Origin: Microbacterium aoyamense | GTDB lineage: Bacteria; Actinomycetota; Actinomycetes; Actinomycetales; Microbacteriaceae | Length of the DNA: 64,000 bases | Direction: 5' to 3' | Assembly (NCBI RefSeq): GCF_023155855.1 | Contig: NZ_JAKNUT010000001.1 | Coordinates: 62,001 to 126,000, forward strand | In this document: piece after piece, positions 23,382 through 29,833 of the stretch | Layout: each line of letters opens with the position of its first letter | Numbering within the stretch: position 1 is the first letter of the stretch | The notes under the pieces: generated by a model | What the model was told of the DNA's origin: nothing | The model's input: only the letters and a program-made list of their open reading frames with translations | Databases searched by the model: none | Program-made: the position numbers and the translations under genes

Positions 23382-23669
23382 ATGGCCATCGGATTCTCAC
23401 GCACGAAGCAGGACTTCGACCAGCGCGCCGGATCTATCGCGCTGCAACTGCGCGACACGCTCGCGCACGCCACCCGCTTCCGCGCACTACTCGACACCAT
23501 GACCGAGCAGGACCTCATCAACCTCGGATACGACGCCAGCGAGGTCGCGATCCTGAAGTCGGCGTTCACCGACCTCGACAACCTCGGCAAGATCGCCAAC
23601 GGACAGAGCACACAGGCGCAGGCTAACGACTTCTTCTTCTGGGCCAAGCAACTCGTCGGCGTCAACTGA
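23382..23669 (+). CDS. Small helical phage protein ending the late operon
   Basis: Protein of 95 residues, helical: FDQRAGSIALQLRDTLAHAT, RALLDTMTEQDLINLGY and SEVAILKSAFTDLDNL. AAGGAG precedes the ATG. It is the last rightward virion-operon gene and faces leftward accessory genes. Similar small helical proteins end tail-fibre modules of other actinophages; function not established. Confidence 0.6.
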   Translation: MAIGFSRTKQDFDQRAGSIALQLRDTLAHATRFRALLDTMTEQDLINLGYDASEVAILKSAFTDLDNLGKIANGQSTQAQANDFFFWAKQLVGVN

Positions 23670-23687
23670 GCTTCGGCTGCGCGGATG

Positions 23688-23713
23688 GGGGCGCTTCGTC
23701 GTTTCAGCGCCCC
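23688..23713. terminator. Convergent terminator at the end of the late operon
   Basis: 8-bp stem GGGGCGCT/AGCGCCCC with a 10-base loop between convergent genes; it can act in both directions. It overlaps the last codons of the leftward gene. Confidence 0.5.
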
Positions 23714-24342
23714 GCCTTCCTCGCTGCTCGAGCGAGGGCTCGGTGCTGGTGCCAGATCACCACTCGGTCGACGTAGGACCAGCTCTTGCTCCAAGCCCGT
23801 CGAGTCCAGCGTTTCTGAAAACGGAGCTCCCATCCCCACGGGGTGATGCGAGTGAGGTACCGGAGGCGGGAGCGGCGACCGTATCGCATGTCGATGACGA
23901 TGGTCATATCTCGGCGATCGCGCCTCTTCGGGCGGCGGCCCACGCGACCTTTCAACCTCTCTTTACCGCCCATCGTCGAGGCGTCGATTCGAACGCGCCA
24001 CTCGCTGACGGGTCCGAAGTCGACGGTTCCTTCGATCGGCTCTCCCATGGAGGTAAACCATGGGAGGTATTGCAGCATTGCCCCGCCACGCCCTTCGATC
24101 CACGCGCTGCATTGCAGTGCTGGCTCGCGCGCGACATTGATCCTCCAGCTGGGGAATCCCAGCCACGCGGGCTCAAGCTTCAACGCGACTTCGTACTCCT
24201 CCAGGGTGCCGCTGCTCCCGAGCACGGTTATCCGCCCGATCCGTGCAACGACCGAGTACCAGAAGCTCGCGAACGCGCCTACACCTGCGCCAGCAAGGAA
24301 CACCATGATCGGCCAGACCCATCCGGCCCACACTTCGAGCAT
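23704..24342 (-). CDS. Prophage accessory membrane protein
   Basis: Protein of 212 residues. Residues 8-30 form a membrane helix (WPIMVFLAGAGVGAFASFWY), followed by a mixed beta domain and a very basic C-terminal half (RLKGRVGRRPKRRDRRDMTI). Leftward, with TATTGT 6 bases before the ATG, which fits a leaderless transcript. No family recognised. Location between fibre genes and the attachment site suggests a lysogenic-conversion or superinfection-exclusion role; that is inference. Base composition is a little lower in GC than the virion genes. Confidence 0.65.
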   Translation of the reverse strand: MLEVWAGWVWPIMVFLAGAGVGAFASFWYSVVARIGRITVLGSSGTLEEYEVALKLEPAWLGFPSWRINVAREPALQCSAWIEGRGGAMLQYLPWFTSMGEPIEGTVDFGPVSEWRVRIDASTMGGKERLKGRVGRRPKRRDRRDMTIVIDMRYGRRSRLRYLTRITPWGWELRFQKRWTRRAWSKSWSYVDRVVIWHQHRALARAARKAGR

Positions 24343-24348
24343 GCGATC

Positions 24349-24354
24349 ACAATA
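24349..24354 (-). promoter_or_regulatory. Leaderless -10 element TATTGT
   Basis: On the minus strand TATTGT is followed by GATCGC and then the ATG at 24342, the TANNNT-N6-ATG layout of leaderless actinobacterial promoters. Confidence 0.55.
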
Positions 24355-24382
24355 TGCTCACACCTGAAACGTACACACGAAC

Positions 24383-24428
24383 CGCCCCTCTCCGGCATGA
24401 GCCACAGGCTCACAGCTGGGGAGGGGCG
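24383..24428 (-). terminator. Terminator after the DUF2335-like gene
   Basis: Long imperfect hairpin: outer CGCCCCTC/GAGGGGCG extended by three pairs, inner GAGCC/GGCTC with a 3-base loop. It lies 21 bases beyond the stop at 24449 and before the next leftward promoter. Confidence 0.5.
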
Positions 24429-24448
24429 ATTTCGGCGTGAGAACGCCT

Positions 24449-25102
24449 CTAGATCTCGTCCTCTTGCTTCGTCTCTTTCCCGCGGCGCGACAGGTTCCAT
24501 CGAACGCCAGCGAGGAAGTTGAGGACCGGGTAGCTCAGGAACACGGTTCCTGCGATGTTGTTCTGGAAGACCCAGAAGGAGACCGCCGATCCAGCAAGGC
24601 AGATGACGAACAATGCGGGCTGGATGATCGCGGACCGCTTGTTGCTGTCGATCCCCGCCTGGACAACAAGGTCGCGACGCTTCGATTCATCCGTCCTCGG
24701 CGCCTCAGCCATGCGCATGATGCGTTCCTGCTGATCGGGCGAGTATTCGTGAAGATCCTTCGCCTGCGGAACGGGCCCCGAGAAGCTCTCGCCGAAGACC
24801 TGAACAGCCTCGCGAACCGCACCCTCAACAGCGCTCTCGACAGCGGTCTCGATGAGCTCCGCAACAACCTGCGGAGTGACGTGCTTTAGCTCGCCAGGCG
24901 AGTCTCCCTGATCGCGATCGAGCTCGCCGACACCTTCGTGATCGGCGTCGTCGGGATCGGCTCTTGGTTGTTCATCTGGTCGACCAGGTCCTGCATCTGC
25001 AGATCCGGGTTCAGCAGAACCGATCGGAGCCCCGACGGCACCGCGGGGATCTTCGGGAATGTCCGGCGATTCGTCCGGTTGGGTCGCATGATCGTCACTC
25101 AA
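24449..25102 (-). CDS. DUF2335-like membrane protein
   Basis: Protein of 217 residues. The first 75 residues are acidic and Pro/Asp-rich; then LHEYSPDQQERIMRMAEAPR at about 117-136 and two membrane helices (IIQPALFVICLAGSAVSFWV; AGTVFLSYPVLNFLAGV) give the DUF2335 pattern. The TTG at 25102 follows GGGGAGG. It is flanked by its own terminator. DUF2335 proteins are small inner-membrane proteins of unknown function, often on mobile elements; here it is probably a lysogenic cargo gene. Confidence 0.65.
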   Translation of the reverse strand: MSDDHATQPDESPDIPEDPRGAVGAPIGSAEPGSADAGPGRPDEQPRADPDDADHEGVGELDRDQGDSPGELKHVTPQVVAELIETAVESAVEGAVREAVQVFGESFSGPVPQAKDLHEYSPDQQERIMRMAEAPRTDESKRRDLVVQAGIDSNKRSAIIQPALFVICLAGSAVSFWVFQNNIAGTVFLSYPVLNFLAGVRWNLSRRGKETKQEDEI

Positions 25103-25153
25103 CTCGCCTCCCCAGGTTGAGAGCAGCGAGGGGGTTCGCGGCTCCTGATGTAA

Positions 25154-25513
25154 CTATGACACAAGCCGGCTATGCGCAGGCTGTTGATTTCTGTCCTCTC
25201 TTCGGGGGACATTTGTCCGTTTCGTGACGGCGTTGCGCCACACGACAGTGTCGCGCCGCCCTCCCTGCGCTTCCCATTCGACGATCACGACCCGGTCGTT
25301 CCATCCGGCGGCGAACGCTTCGATGCGCGTCGCGGGACCGTCGGACCAGGACACCCACGCCCACACGGGCGGTTTGTCCTTCGACCACTCGATCGGCTGT
25401 GGACCGTACGCCTGCCGGGGGAGCGTGACGAGCCTGCCGCCGGCCGCGGCCTGCGCGATCTTCTCGTCGTTGAGCCGGTCGTAGTGCGCTTCGTAGCGGC
25501 GGTTCTTCGTCAC
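25154..25513 (-). CDS. Prophage accessory protein of unknown function
   Basis: Protein of 119 residues from a GTG at 25513: RRYEAHYDRLNDEKIAQAA, then PVWAWVSWSDGPATRIEAFA and VIVEWEAQGGRRDTVVWRNA. It looks soluble and Trp-rich with an SH3-like beta region. GGAGGAAGG lies about 16 bases upstream, and TAGCCT at 25552-25557 is a candidate -10. An in-frame extension to 25669 is Arg/Ser/Pro-rich and overlaps the neighbouring gene, so it was not used. No family recognised. Confidence 0.5.
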   Translation of the reverse strand: MTKNRRYEAHYDRLNDEKIAQAAAGGRLVTLPRQAYGPQPIEWSKDKPPVWAWVSWSDGPATRIEAFAAGWNDRVVIVEWEAQGGRRDTVVWRNAVTKRTNVPRREDRNQQPAHSRLVS

Positions 25514-25577
25514 CTCGGGCCGGGTTCCTTCCTCCGGCCGAGAGGATATCCAGGCTACCCGGTGGGCGCCGACATGA

Positions 25578-25760
25578 TCAGGCGCGATCGGGTCGGGTGA
25601 CCTCGACGCCGGATGCTTCCTCGATCTCCGCGACCGTGACACCGCCGGCGATTGCAGCGGCGATGGCATCGTCGAGCGCCTTGTGAGCGGCGTCGAGAGC
25701 GAGCTCGAGCGAGTCGACCGTGTGCGCCGTGTGCACCACGCTGAGCAGCAGTGGATTCAT
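25578..25760 (-). CDS. Small helical prophage protein
   Basis: Protein of 60 residues: NPLLLSVVHTAHTVDSLELA, then a helix-turn-helix-like GGVTVAEIEEASGVEV tail. The short C-terminal motif resembles the recognition part of a small DNA-binding protein, but the rest is too short to classify. The ATG at 25760 has TACCGT 7 bases upstream (leaderless layout). A GTG at 25769 is the alternative start. Confidence 0.5.
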   Translation of the reverse strand: MNPLLLSVVHTAHTVDSLELALDAAHKALDDAIAAAIAGGVTVAEIEEASGVEVTRPDRA

Positions 25761-25767
25761 GACGGTC

Positions 25768-25773
25768 ACGGTA
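25768..25773 (-). promoter_or_regulatory. Leaderless -10 element TACCGT
   Basis: TACCGT-N7-ATG on the minus strand ahead of the ATG at 25760. Supports this start over the GTG at 25769. Confidence 0.45.
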
Positions 25774-25807
25774 CCGCTACGACCTCCACGGACGTATGCT
25801 CAACGAC

Positions 25808-25846
25808 GAACGCCCCCCATGGCGAAACACCTGGGAGGGCCCGTTC
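25808..25846 (-). terminator. Terminator after the coiled-coil membrane gene
   Basis: Hairpin with outer GAACG/CGTTC and inner CCCTCCCA/TGGGGGG arms and a loop around TGTTTCGCC, beginning 9 bases past the stop at 25855. It isolates this gene from the next leftward one. Confidence 0.5.
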
Positions 25847-25854
25847 TTCTGATG

Positions 25855-26391
25855 TCAGGTCGTGTAGCAGGTGATGTCGCGGCCGATCAGGTTGCCCTCC
25901 GTCACGGTCGCAACTCGGTCAGCGCCGCTTCGCGCCAGGCACTCGCGCACCTGCAGGATCCACCAGTCGGCGGCGCTCTCCCGGTCGAACACGGCAGACT
26001 CGCGAGACTCAACCTCCGCCTTGTCCTCAGCGAGGGTGGCCTCGGCAGCTTCAAGAGCTGCCTCGCGCTCCGCCAGTTCGTCACCGGCGCCCCGCATCTC
26101 TTCCTCCAGTTGCTCGTAACGCTCCTCCGCAGCGTCCCGCCCAGACTGTGCCGCGCTGAGCCCCGTCTCCGCGCGCTCGAGCTCCTGCTCGATGCCGTCG
26201 GCATACTCGTTGGCCGACATCAGCCGTGGTGCGAAGACGAGCGACGTGAGACCGATCCCGATGACGAGCGCTACGACGCCGACCGCGATGTACTTCGTCA
26301 TCGGCTCCGTCAACCACTTCGGCCAGCGAGGCGGACGCACTTCGTCCACAGTCGGCTTGGTCGTTTGAACATCCTTGATCTCGGTCCCCAT
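25855..26391 (-). CDS. Prophage membrane protein with coiled coil
   Basis: Protein of 178 residues. A short cytoplasmic N-terminus (MGTEIKDVQTTKPTVDE) leads to a membrane helix at about 33-55 (YIAVGVVALVIGIGLTSLVF), then a long Glu/Ala coiled coil (residues 60-140) and a C-terminal domain ending CYTT with two cysteines (CLARS ... ITCYT) that could form a disulphide outside the cell. TATGCT-N7-ATG precedes it. Architecture fits a surface-exposed exclusion or sensing protein; no family recognised. Confidence 0.65.
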   Translation of the reverse strand: MGTEIKDVQTTKPTVDEVRPPRWPKWLTEPMTKYIAVGVVALVIGIGLTSLVFAPRLMSANEYADGIEQELERAETGLSAAQSGRDAAEERYEQLEEEMRGAGDELAEREAALEAAEATLAEDKAEVESRESAVFDRESAADWWILQVRECLARSGADRVATVTEGNLIGRDITCYTT

Positions 26392-26398
26392 GGGCGCG

Positions 26399-26404
26399 AG
26401 CATA
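26399..26404 (-). promoter_or_regulatory. Leaderless -10 element TATGCT
   Basis: TATGCT-N7-ATG on the minus strand ahead of the ATG at 26391; no ribosome site is present between. Confidence 0.5.
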
Positions 26405-26448
26405 TCGGCGGCAGCACCTGAGGCACGAGCGTAGATGTCGGATGCCGC

Positions 26449-26670
26449 ATGCAGGATGATGCGATGGGGACTGGGGAGTTGCTCGACTTCGAGCGCGCAT
26501 GGCCACGTCACAGCACACGCAAGGAGACGGCGATCCGCGATCGAGGGCTCACGCCGGCACGGTACTACCTGCTCCTGCAGCGCGCGGCCGCGTCACTCGA
26601 AGGGCAGGAGCACGATGCCATAACCGCTCATCGCGTGAGTCGTCGCGGGTGGCGACAATTGGGCCCATGA
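26449..26670 (+). CDS. DUF3263 family protein
   Basis: Protein of 73 residues. LLDFERAWPRHSTRKETAIR followed by LTPARYYLLLQR is the DUF3263 signature (LdFE..W ... KE.AIR ... RYYq.L), a small actinobacterial and actinophage family thought to be DNA-associated because of its HTH-like helices. It diverges from the leftward membrane gene and overlaps the next ORF by 4 bases (ATGA). Function unknown; a transcription-regulator role is plausible. An internal ATG at 26464 is an alternative start. Confidence 0.7.
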   Translation: MQDDAMGTGELLDFERAWPRHSTRKETAIRDRGLTPARYYLLLQRAAASLEGQEHDAITAHRVSRRGWRQLGP

Positions 26671-26918
26671 TGCAGCCGGACTCCGAGAGGTTTGACGAGC
26701 TCACGTCGCGCGCTTACGTCCGCGAAGGTCGACCTCCGACCATGGATGAGTGCATTGCGGAAGCGCTAGCGATCTACGTTCGCTCGTGGTACTCGGACCG
26801 CTGCATTTGGTGCGGGTCAGAGCGATCGGTTGGGAGTGGACCGGCCGCCTGCGACTGCGGATCTACCGCCGCTCACGCATCTTCTCTACCTTCGCCTGGA
26901 ACAGGCGATCATCGATGA
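26667..26918 (+). CDS. Hypothetical protein with possible zinc site
   Basis: Protein of 83 residues, coupled by ATGA overlap to the DUF3263 gene. Residues ERFDELTSRAYVREGRPPTM and DECIAEALAIYVRSWY look like a real helical domain, followed by CIWCGSERSVG and CDC that could bind zinc. The last 18 residues overlap a leftward gene on the other strand and are low complexity, so the true 3' end may be frameshifted. No family recognised. Confidence 0.45.
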   Translation: MMQPDSERFDELTSRAYVREGRPPTMDECIAEALAIYVRSWYSDRCIWCGSERSVGSGPAACDCGSTAAHASSLPSPGTGDHR

Positions 26919-27015
26919 GAGCGTTCCTCACCGCCATCTTGATCACGAAGTACAGGACGACCAGCCCCAGTGCGCCCAAGATTACGGTCGCGATGATGTA
27001 GCTCCACAGATCCAT
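26863..27015 (-). CDS. Small single-pass membrane protein
   Basis: Protein of 50 residues: MDLWSYIIATVILGALGLVV continues as LYFVIKMAVRNALIDDRLF and a basic tail. One membrane helix, then a short amphipathic cytoplasmic segment, like small actinobacterial membrane proteins. TAGGAT-N6-ATG places a leaderless promoter directly ahead. It is the last gene before the tRNA and could be the final prophage gene or the first host gene. Confidence 0.6.
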   Translation of the reverse strand: MDLWSYIIATVILGALGLVVLYFVIKMAVRNALIDDRLFQAKVEKMRERR

Positions 27016-27021
27016 GCCTGC

Positions 27022-27027
27022 ATCCTA
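27022..27027 (-). promoter_or_regulatory. Leaderless -10 element TAGGAT
   Basis: TAGGAT-N6-ATG on the minus strand ahead of the 50-residue membrane protein. Confidence 0.5.
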
Positions 27028-27094
27028 TTGCGCGGAAAACGATGGGTAAGCGATGGGATGCGGCGATCGGAAGGCCCGACCTCCCAGTGTTTTG

Positions 27095-27168
27095 TAGCGG
27101 GAGCGGGGCTTGAACCCGCGACCTCACGATTATGAGTCGTGCGCTCTCACCAACTGAGCTACCCCGCC
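27095..27168 (-). tRNA. tRNA-Met (CAT), likely prophage attachment site
   Basis: Cloverleaf on the minus strand: acceptor GGCGGGG/TCCCGCT with terminal G-U pairs, D-arm GCTC/GAGC, anticodon stem CACGA/TCGTG with loop CTCATAA (anticodon CAT), T-arm GCGGG-TTCAAGC-CCCGC, discriminator A; CCA not encoded. Elongator type. Its 3' end points at the prophage, the usual arrangement when a phage integrates into a tRNA 3' end. Confidence 0.9.
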
Positions 27169-27192
27169 GCGAAGCATTCGATGAATGCAACG

Positions 27193-27264
27193 AGCCCCGA
27201 GTCAGGATTGAACTGACGACCCCTTCCTTACCATGGAAGTGCTCTGCCACTGAGCTATCGGGGC
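27193..27264 (-). tRNA. tRNA-Thr (GGT)
   Basis: Minus-strand cloverleaf: acceptor GCCCCGA/TCGGGGC, D-arm GCTC/GAGC, anticodon stem CTTCC/GGAAG with loop ATGGTAA (anticodon GGT), T-loop TTCAATC, discriminator T; CCA not encoded. It lies 24 bases upstream of tRNA-Met in the same direction, so both may come from one transcript. Confidence 0.92.
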
Positions 27265-27329
27265 GTGTCACCCGCGCGCGGGCAACTAGACGAGAATACC
27301 AGAGCCCTGGCATCCCGCTGAATCTTGGG

Positions 27330-28835
27330 TCACCCTCCGGCGTGCTCGCGCAGCCAGGGCAACGGGTCGATCGGCGTCGTGCCGTTCTGCAGGATCTCGA
27401 AGTGCGTGTGGGCACCGAACGAGCGGCCCGTGTTGCCCGTGTGCCCGACCACCGTACCGACCGTGACCTTCTGACCGGGGACGACCTGCAGCGAGCCGTA
27501 CTGCATGTGCGCGTAGTGGCTCGAGACGAGCTGGCCGTCGATGATGTGGTCGATGATGACGTGCACGCCGTAGGCGCCGCCCGACTCGCTCGCGACGCGC
27601 ACGGTGCCGTCGGCGATCGCCTGGACCGGTGATCCGGCACCCGGCGTGAAGTCGATGCCCTCGTGCATCGCGCCCGAGCGCATGCCGAAGCCGTACGACA
27701 TCGGCACGCCGACGGCGAAGGGCCACTGGATCGGCGACGTCGGGTCGTTGACGAAGAGGTTCGAGAAGTTCTGGATGCCCGACTCGCGCGCGATCTCGGC
27801 CATCGACACCGTCGCGTAGCTCTCGGAGCGCGCGACGTCGACATTCTCGGTCGACGCGGGGGCGACGTACGCCTGGATCGCCTCGGCGTCCGCGCTGTCG
27901 CCGCCCTCGACGTCGCCGGGCGCGACGACCGACACCGATGCGGTCTTGTCGCTTCCGGAGGCGGCGGCGACCGCCTCGGCGGGAGTCGTCATGCCGACGG
28001 TCATCAGGCCCACGACGCCGAAGACGCCGATCGAGAACGAGGTCGCGGCGACGCGCTTGAACACGGCACCCGTCACGCGACGAGGCTTCCGTGCCGCGAC
28101 ATGCGCGACGGCGAGCTCTTCGACGGGAGCGACGCGCTCTTCGGAGATGATCGGGGTCTCGCCGGTGAACGAGAACAGGCGCGCGGCCGCTTCGAAATCG
28201 TCGGCGATGGATGCCGGGTCCTCCGCGTCATCCGTCATGATCTCTTCGATCGGCTCGACGTCGACGGGCTCGATCAGCTCGAACGGCTCGGCGGCGGCCT
28301 CGACGATCGGCTCCACCACCGTGGGCTCGACGAGCTCGAACGGCTCGACCGGCATGAGGACGGTGTCGACGACGGGCTCGGACGCCGCCTCGATCCGCGG
28401 CGCGCGAAGCGTCGCCCGACGCGGCAGCGGCTCGGGCATGGCGAACGACTCGGGGCCGATCTCGGGCTCGACGATGGGTGCGGCCGCGCGCTGCGCGCGA
28501 GCGTCACGACGCGAGCGCCGTGCGGGCTCGGGGAGGACGACCTCCTCGACCGCGTCGAGCACGACGGCGGCCGAAGCGGCGGCGATCTCGACGATCGGCG
28601 CGACGGCGGCGAGCGCCGCGTCCGCGGCGGCGAGCGGCGCGGGCGTGGCATCCGTCGACTGCTCTTCGCGACCCCACACGACTGCCGGGCGATCCGCCGT
28701 CAGGGCGGCGTCGCGGCGCCGGCGTTCTACGCGCGAAACCCCTGCGGTCTCCGACGACGCCGGGACAGGCGTGGTGGAGGTTCGGCTGGAGCGCCGGGTC
28801 GGCGCGGCATCAGCCAGGGGGTTGTCGTGCAGCAA
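27330..28835 (-). CDS. M23 family peptidase (LytM-type) with long cytoplasmic N-terminus
   Basis: Protein of 501 residues. Residues 1-245 are Ala/Pro/Glu-rich and presumably cytoplasmic; a membrane helix (FSIGVFGVVGLMTVGM) lies near 275-292; the C-terminal 110 residues are a LytM domain with HEGIDF, SSHYAHM and GAHTHFEI, the complete zinc and catalytic set. It should cleave peptidoglycan cross-links at the membrane surface. The TTG at 28835 has no ribosome site, and an in-frame TGA precedes it by only a few codons, so the start is uncertain. The C-terminus faces the tRNA genes. Confidence 0.88.
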   Translation of the reverse strand: MLHDNPLADAAPTRRSSRTSTTPVPASSETAGVSRVERRRRDAALTADRPAVVWGREEQSTDATPAPLAAADAALAAVAPIVEIAAASAAVVLDAVEEVVLPEPARRSRRDARAQRAAAPIVEPEIGPESFAMPEPLPRRATLRAPRIEAASEPVVDTVLMPVEPFELVEPTVVEPIVEAAAEPFELIEPVDVEPIEEIMTDDAEDPASIADDFEAAARLFSFTGETPIISEERVAPVEELAVAHVAARKPRRVTGAVFKRVAATSFSIGVFGVVGLMTVGMTTPAEAVAAASGSDKTASVSVVAPGDVEGGDSADAEAIQAYVAPASTENVDVARSESYATVSMAEIARESGIQNFSNLFVNDPTSPIQWPFAVGVPMSYGFGMRSGAMHEGIDFTPGAGSPVQAIADGTVRVASESGGAYGVHVIIDHIIDGQLVSSHYAHMQYGSLQVVPGQKVTVGTVVGHTGNTGRSFGAHTHFEILQNGTTPIDPLPWLREHAGG

Positions 28836-28941
28836 GGGGGAAGCAGGCTCTCGGGTTCATGCCGTGGCCGGGGGGAGGGCGGCAGTCGGACGGGTACGAG
28901 ATCCCTCCGAGGTTCGGGCAACGGAGGTAACGATCGGATAA

Positions 28942-28963
28942 ACACTAACCCAGGCCCCCTGGG
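28942..28963 (-). promoter_or_regulatory. Putative promoter and operator of the M23 gene
   Basis: On the minus strand TAGTGT (28942-28947) is a good -10. Directly upstream an inverted repeat CCCAGG/CCTGGG (28949-28963) covers the spacer. A leader of about 100 bases with a CCTCCG/CGGAGG hairpin precedes the TTG start. Confidence 0.35.
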
Positions 28964-28994
28964 AATGCCATGTGCGAACCCCCGCGACACGCGA

Positions 28995-29789
28995 TCAATC
29001 GAGCGCGAGCGCGAAGAGCTCATCGAAGAGGCCGCGACCTGCGGCCACGGTAAGGGGTCTGTGCGGCGACGACCCGTCGGCGCGGCCGAACGCCCCGCCC
29101 GCCTCGGTGACCAGCAGCGCGCCGGCAGCGTGGTCCCACGGCTGGAGCCCGCGCTCGTAATAGCCGTCGAGACGCCCCGCGGCGACGTACGCGAAATCGA
29201 GGGATGCCGCGCCGCCGCGCCTCACATCGCGCGCGATCGGCATGACGCGAGCGACGCGGGCGAGGTCGCCGGCGTGCGTCGCAGAGTCGTATCCGAAACC
29301 CGTCGCGAGCAAGGCCCCGGCGGCTGACGGCTCGTCGTTCACATGGAGGCGCTCATCGCCGAGCCACGCGCCGTGCCCGACCGCCGCGTGGAAGAGCTCG
29401 TCGGTCGCGGGCGCGTAGACGGCCGCTGCGACGGCATCCCACTCCCCCGGTATCGGCGGGCCAGTGACGGCGGCGATGCTCACGCCGTACGCGGGGATGC
29501 CGTAGGCGTAGTTGACGGTGCCGTCGATCGGATCGACGACCCACGTCACTCCCGTGGTGCCCTCTTCGGCGCCCGACTCCTCGCCGAGGAACCCGTCGCC
29601 GGGCCGTCGCTCGACGAGGCGCGCGCGGATGAGCGCTTCGACCTCGCGGTCGGCCTCGGTCACGATGTCGGCGATGGCCGATTTGGTCGCGGCGATGGCG
29701 ACCCCCTCGGCACGTCGCCGGCGCGCGAGATCGCCCGCCTCTCGCGCGATCTCGGTGGCGATGGCTTCGAGGTCGGTCGCGTCCGTCAT
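28995..29789 (-). CDS. Inositol monophosphatase family protein
   Basis: Protein of 264 residues, the usual family length. Metal-binding motifs are intact: LGEESG near 68-73, DPIDGTVNY near 86-94 and WDHAAGALLVTEAGG near 218-232. Enzymes of this family hydrolyse inositol phosphate, histidinol phosphate or related sugar phosphates; the sequence alone does not settle the substrate. It is transcribed from a leaderless promoter inside the palindrome shared with the divergent oxidoreductase. Confidence 0.88.
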   Translation of the reverse strand: MTDATDLEAIATEIAREAGDLARRRRAEGVAIAATKSAIADIVTEADREVEALIRARLVERRPGDGFLGEESGAEEGTTGVTWVVDPIDGTVNYAYGIPAYGVSIAAVTGPPIPGEWDAVAAAVYAPATDELFHAAVGHGAWLGDERLHVNDEPSAAGALLATGFGYDSATHAGDLARVARVMPIARDVRRGGAASLDFAYVAAGRLDGYYERGLQPWDHAAGALLVTEAGGAFGRADGSSPHRPLTVAAGRGLFDELFALALD

Positions 29790-29833
29790 GGCTCAACGCT
29801 ATCGGCGGTCGCCCCGGGCTAGCGTTGAGCCAT
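29788..29833. promoter_or_regulatory. Palindromic divergent leaderless promoter region
   Basis: A 14-bp inverted repeat, ATGGCTCAACGCTA at 29788-29801 and its complement at 29820-29833, spans both start codons. On each strand it reads TAGCGT-TGAGCC-ATG, a -10 element 6 bases before the start. The two genes thus have identical leaderless promoters, facing each other across 18 bases. Confidence 0.7.

Noticed and set aside
23743..24522. Plus-strand frame of 259 codons in the accessory block
   Set aside because: Antisense to a membrane protein that has a leaderless promoter and a clear signal-anchor helix.
27051..27060. GATGGG repeats near tRNA-Met as integrase arm sites
   Set aside because: Only two short copies; too little to call.
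28810..28860. 16-codon ATG frame overlapping the M23 start, possible leader peptide
   Set aside because: No ribosome site and no regulatory codon pattern.
27663..29327. Plus-strand frame of 554 codons opposite the M23 gene
   Set aside because: Low-complexity Arg/Asp/Gly translation; the minus strand has a complete LytM domain.
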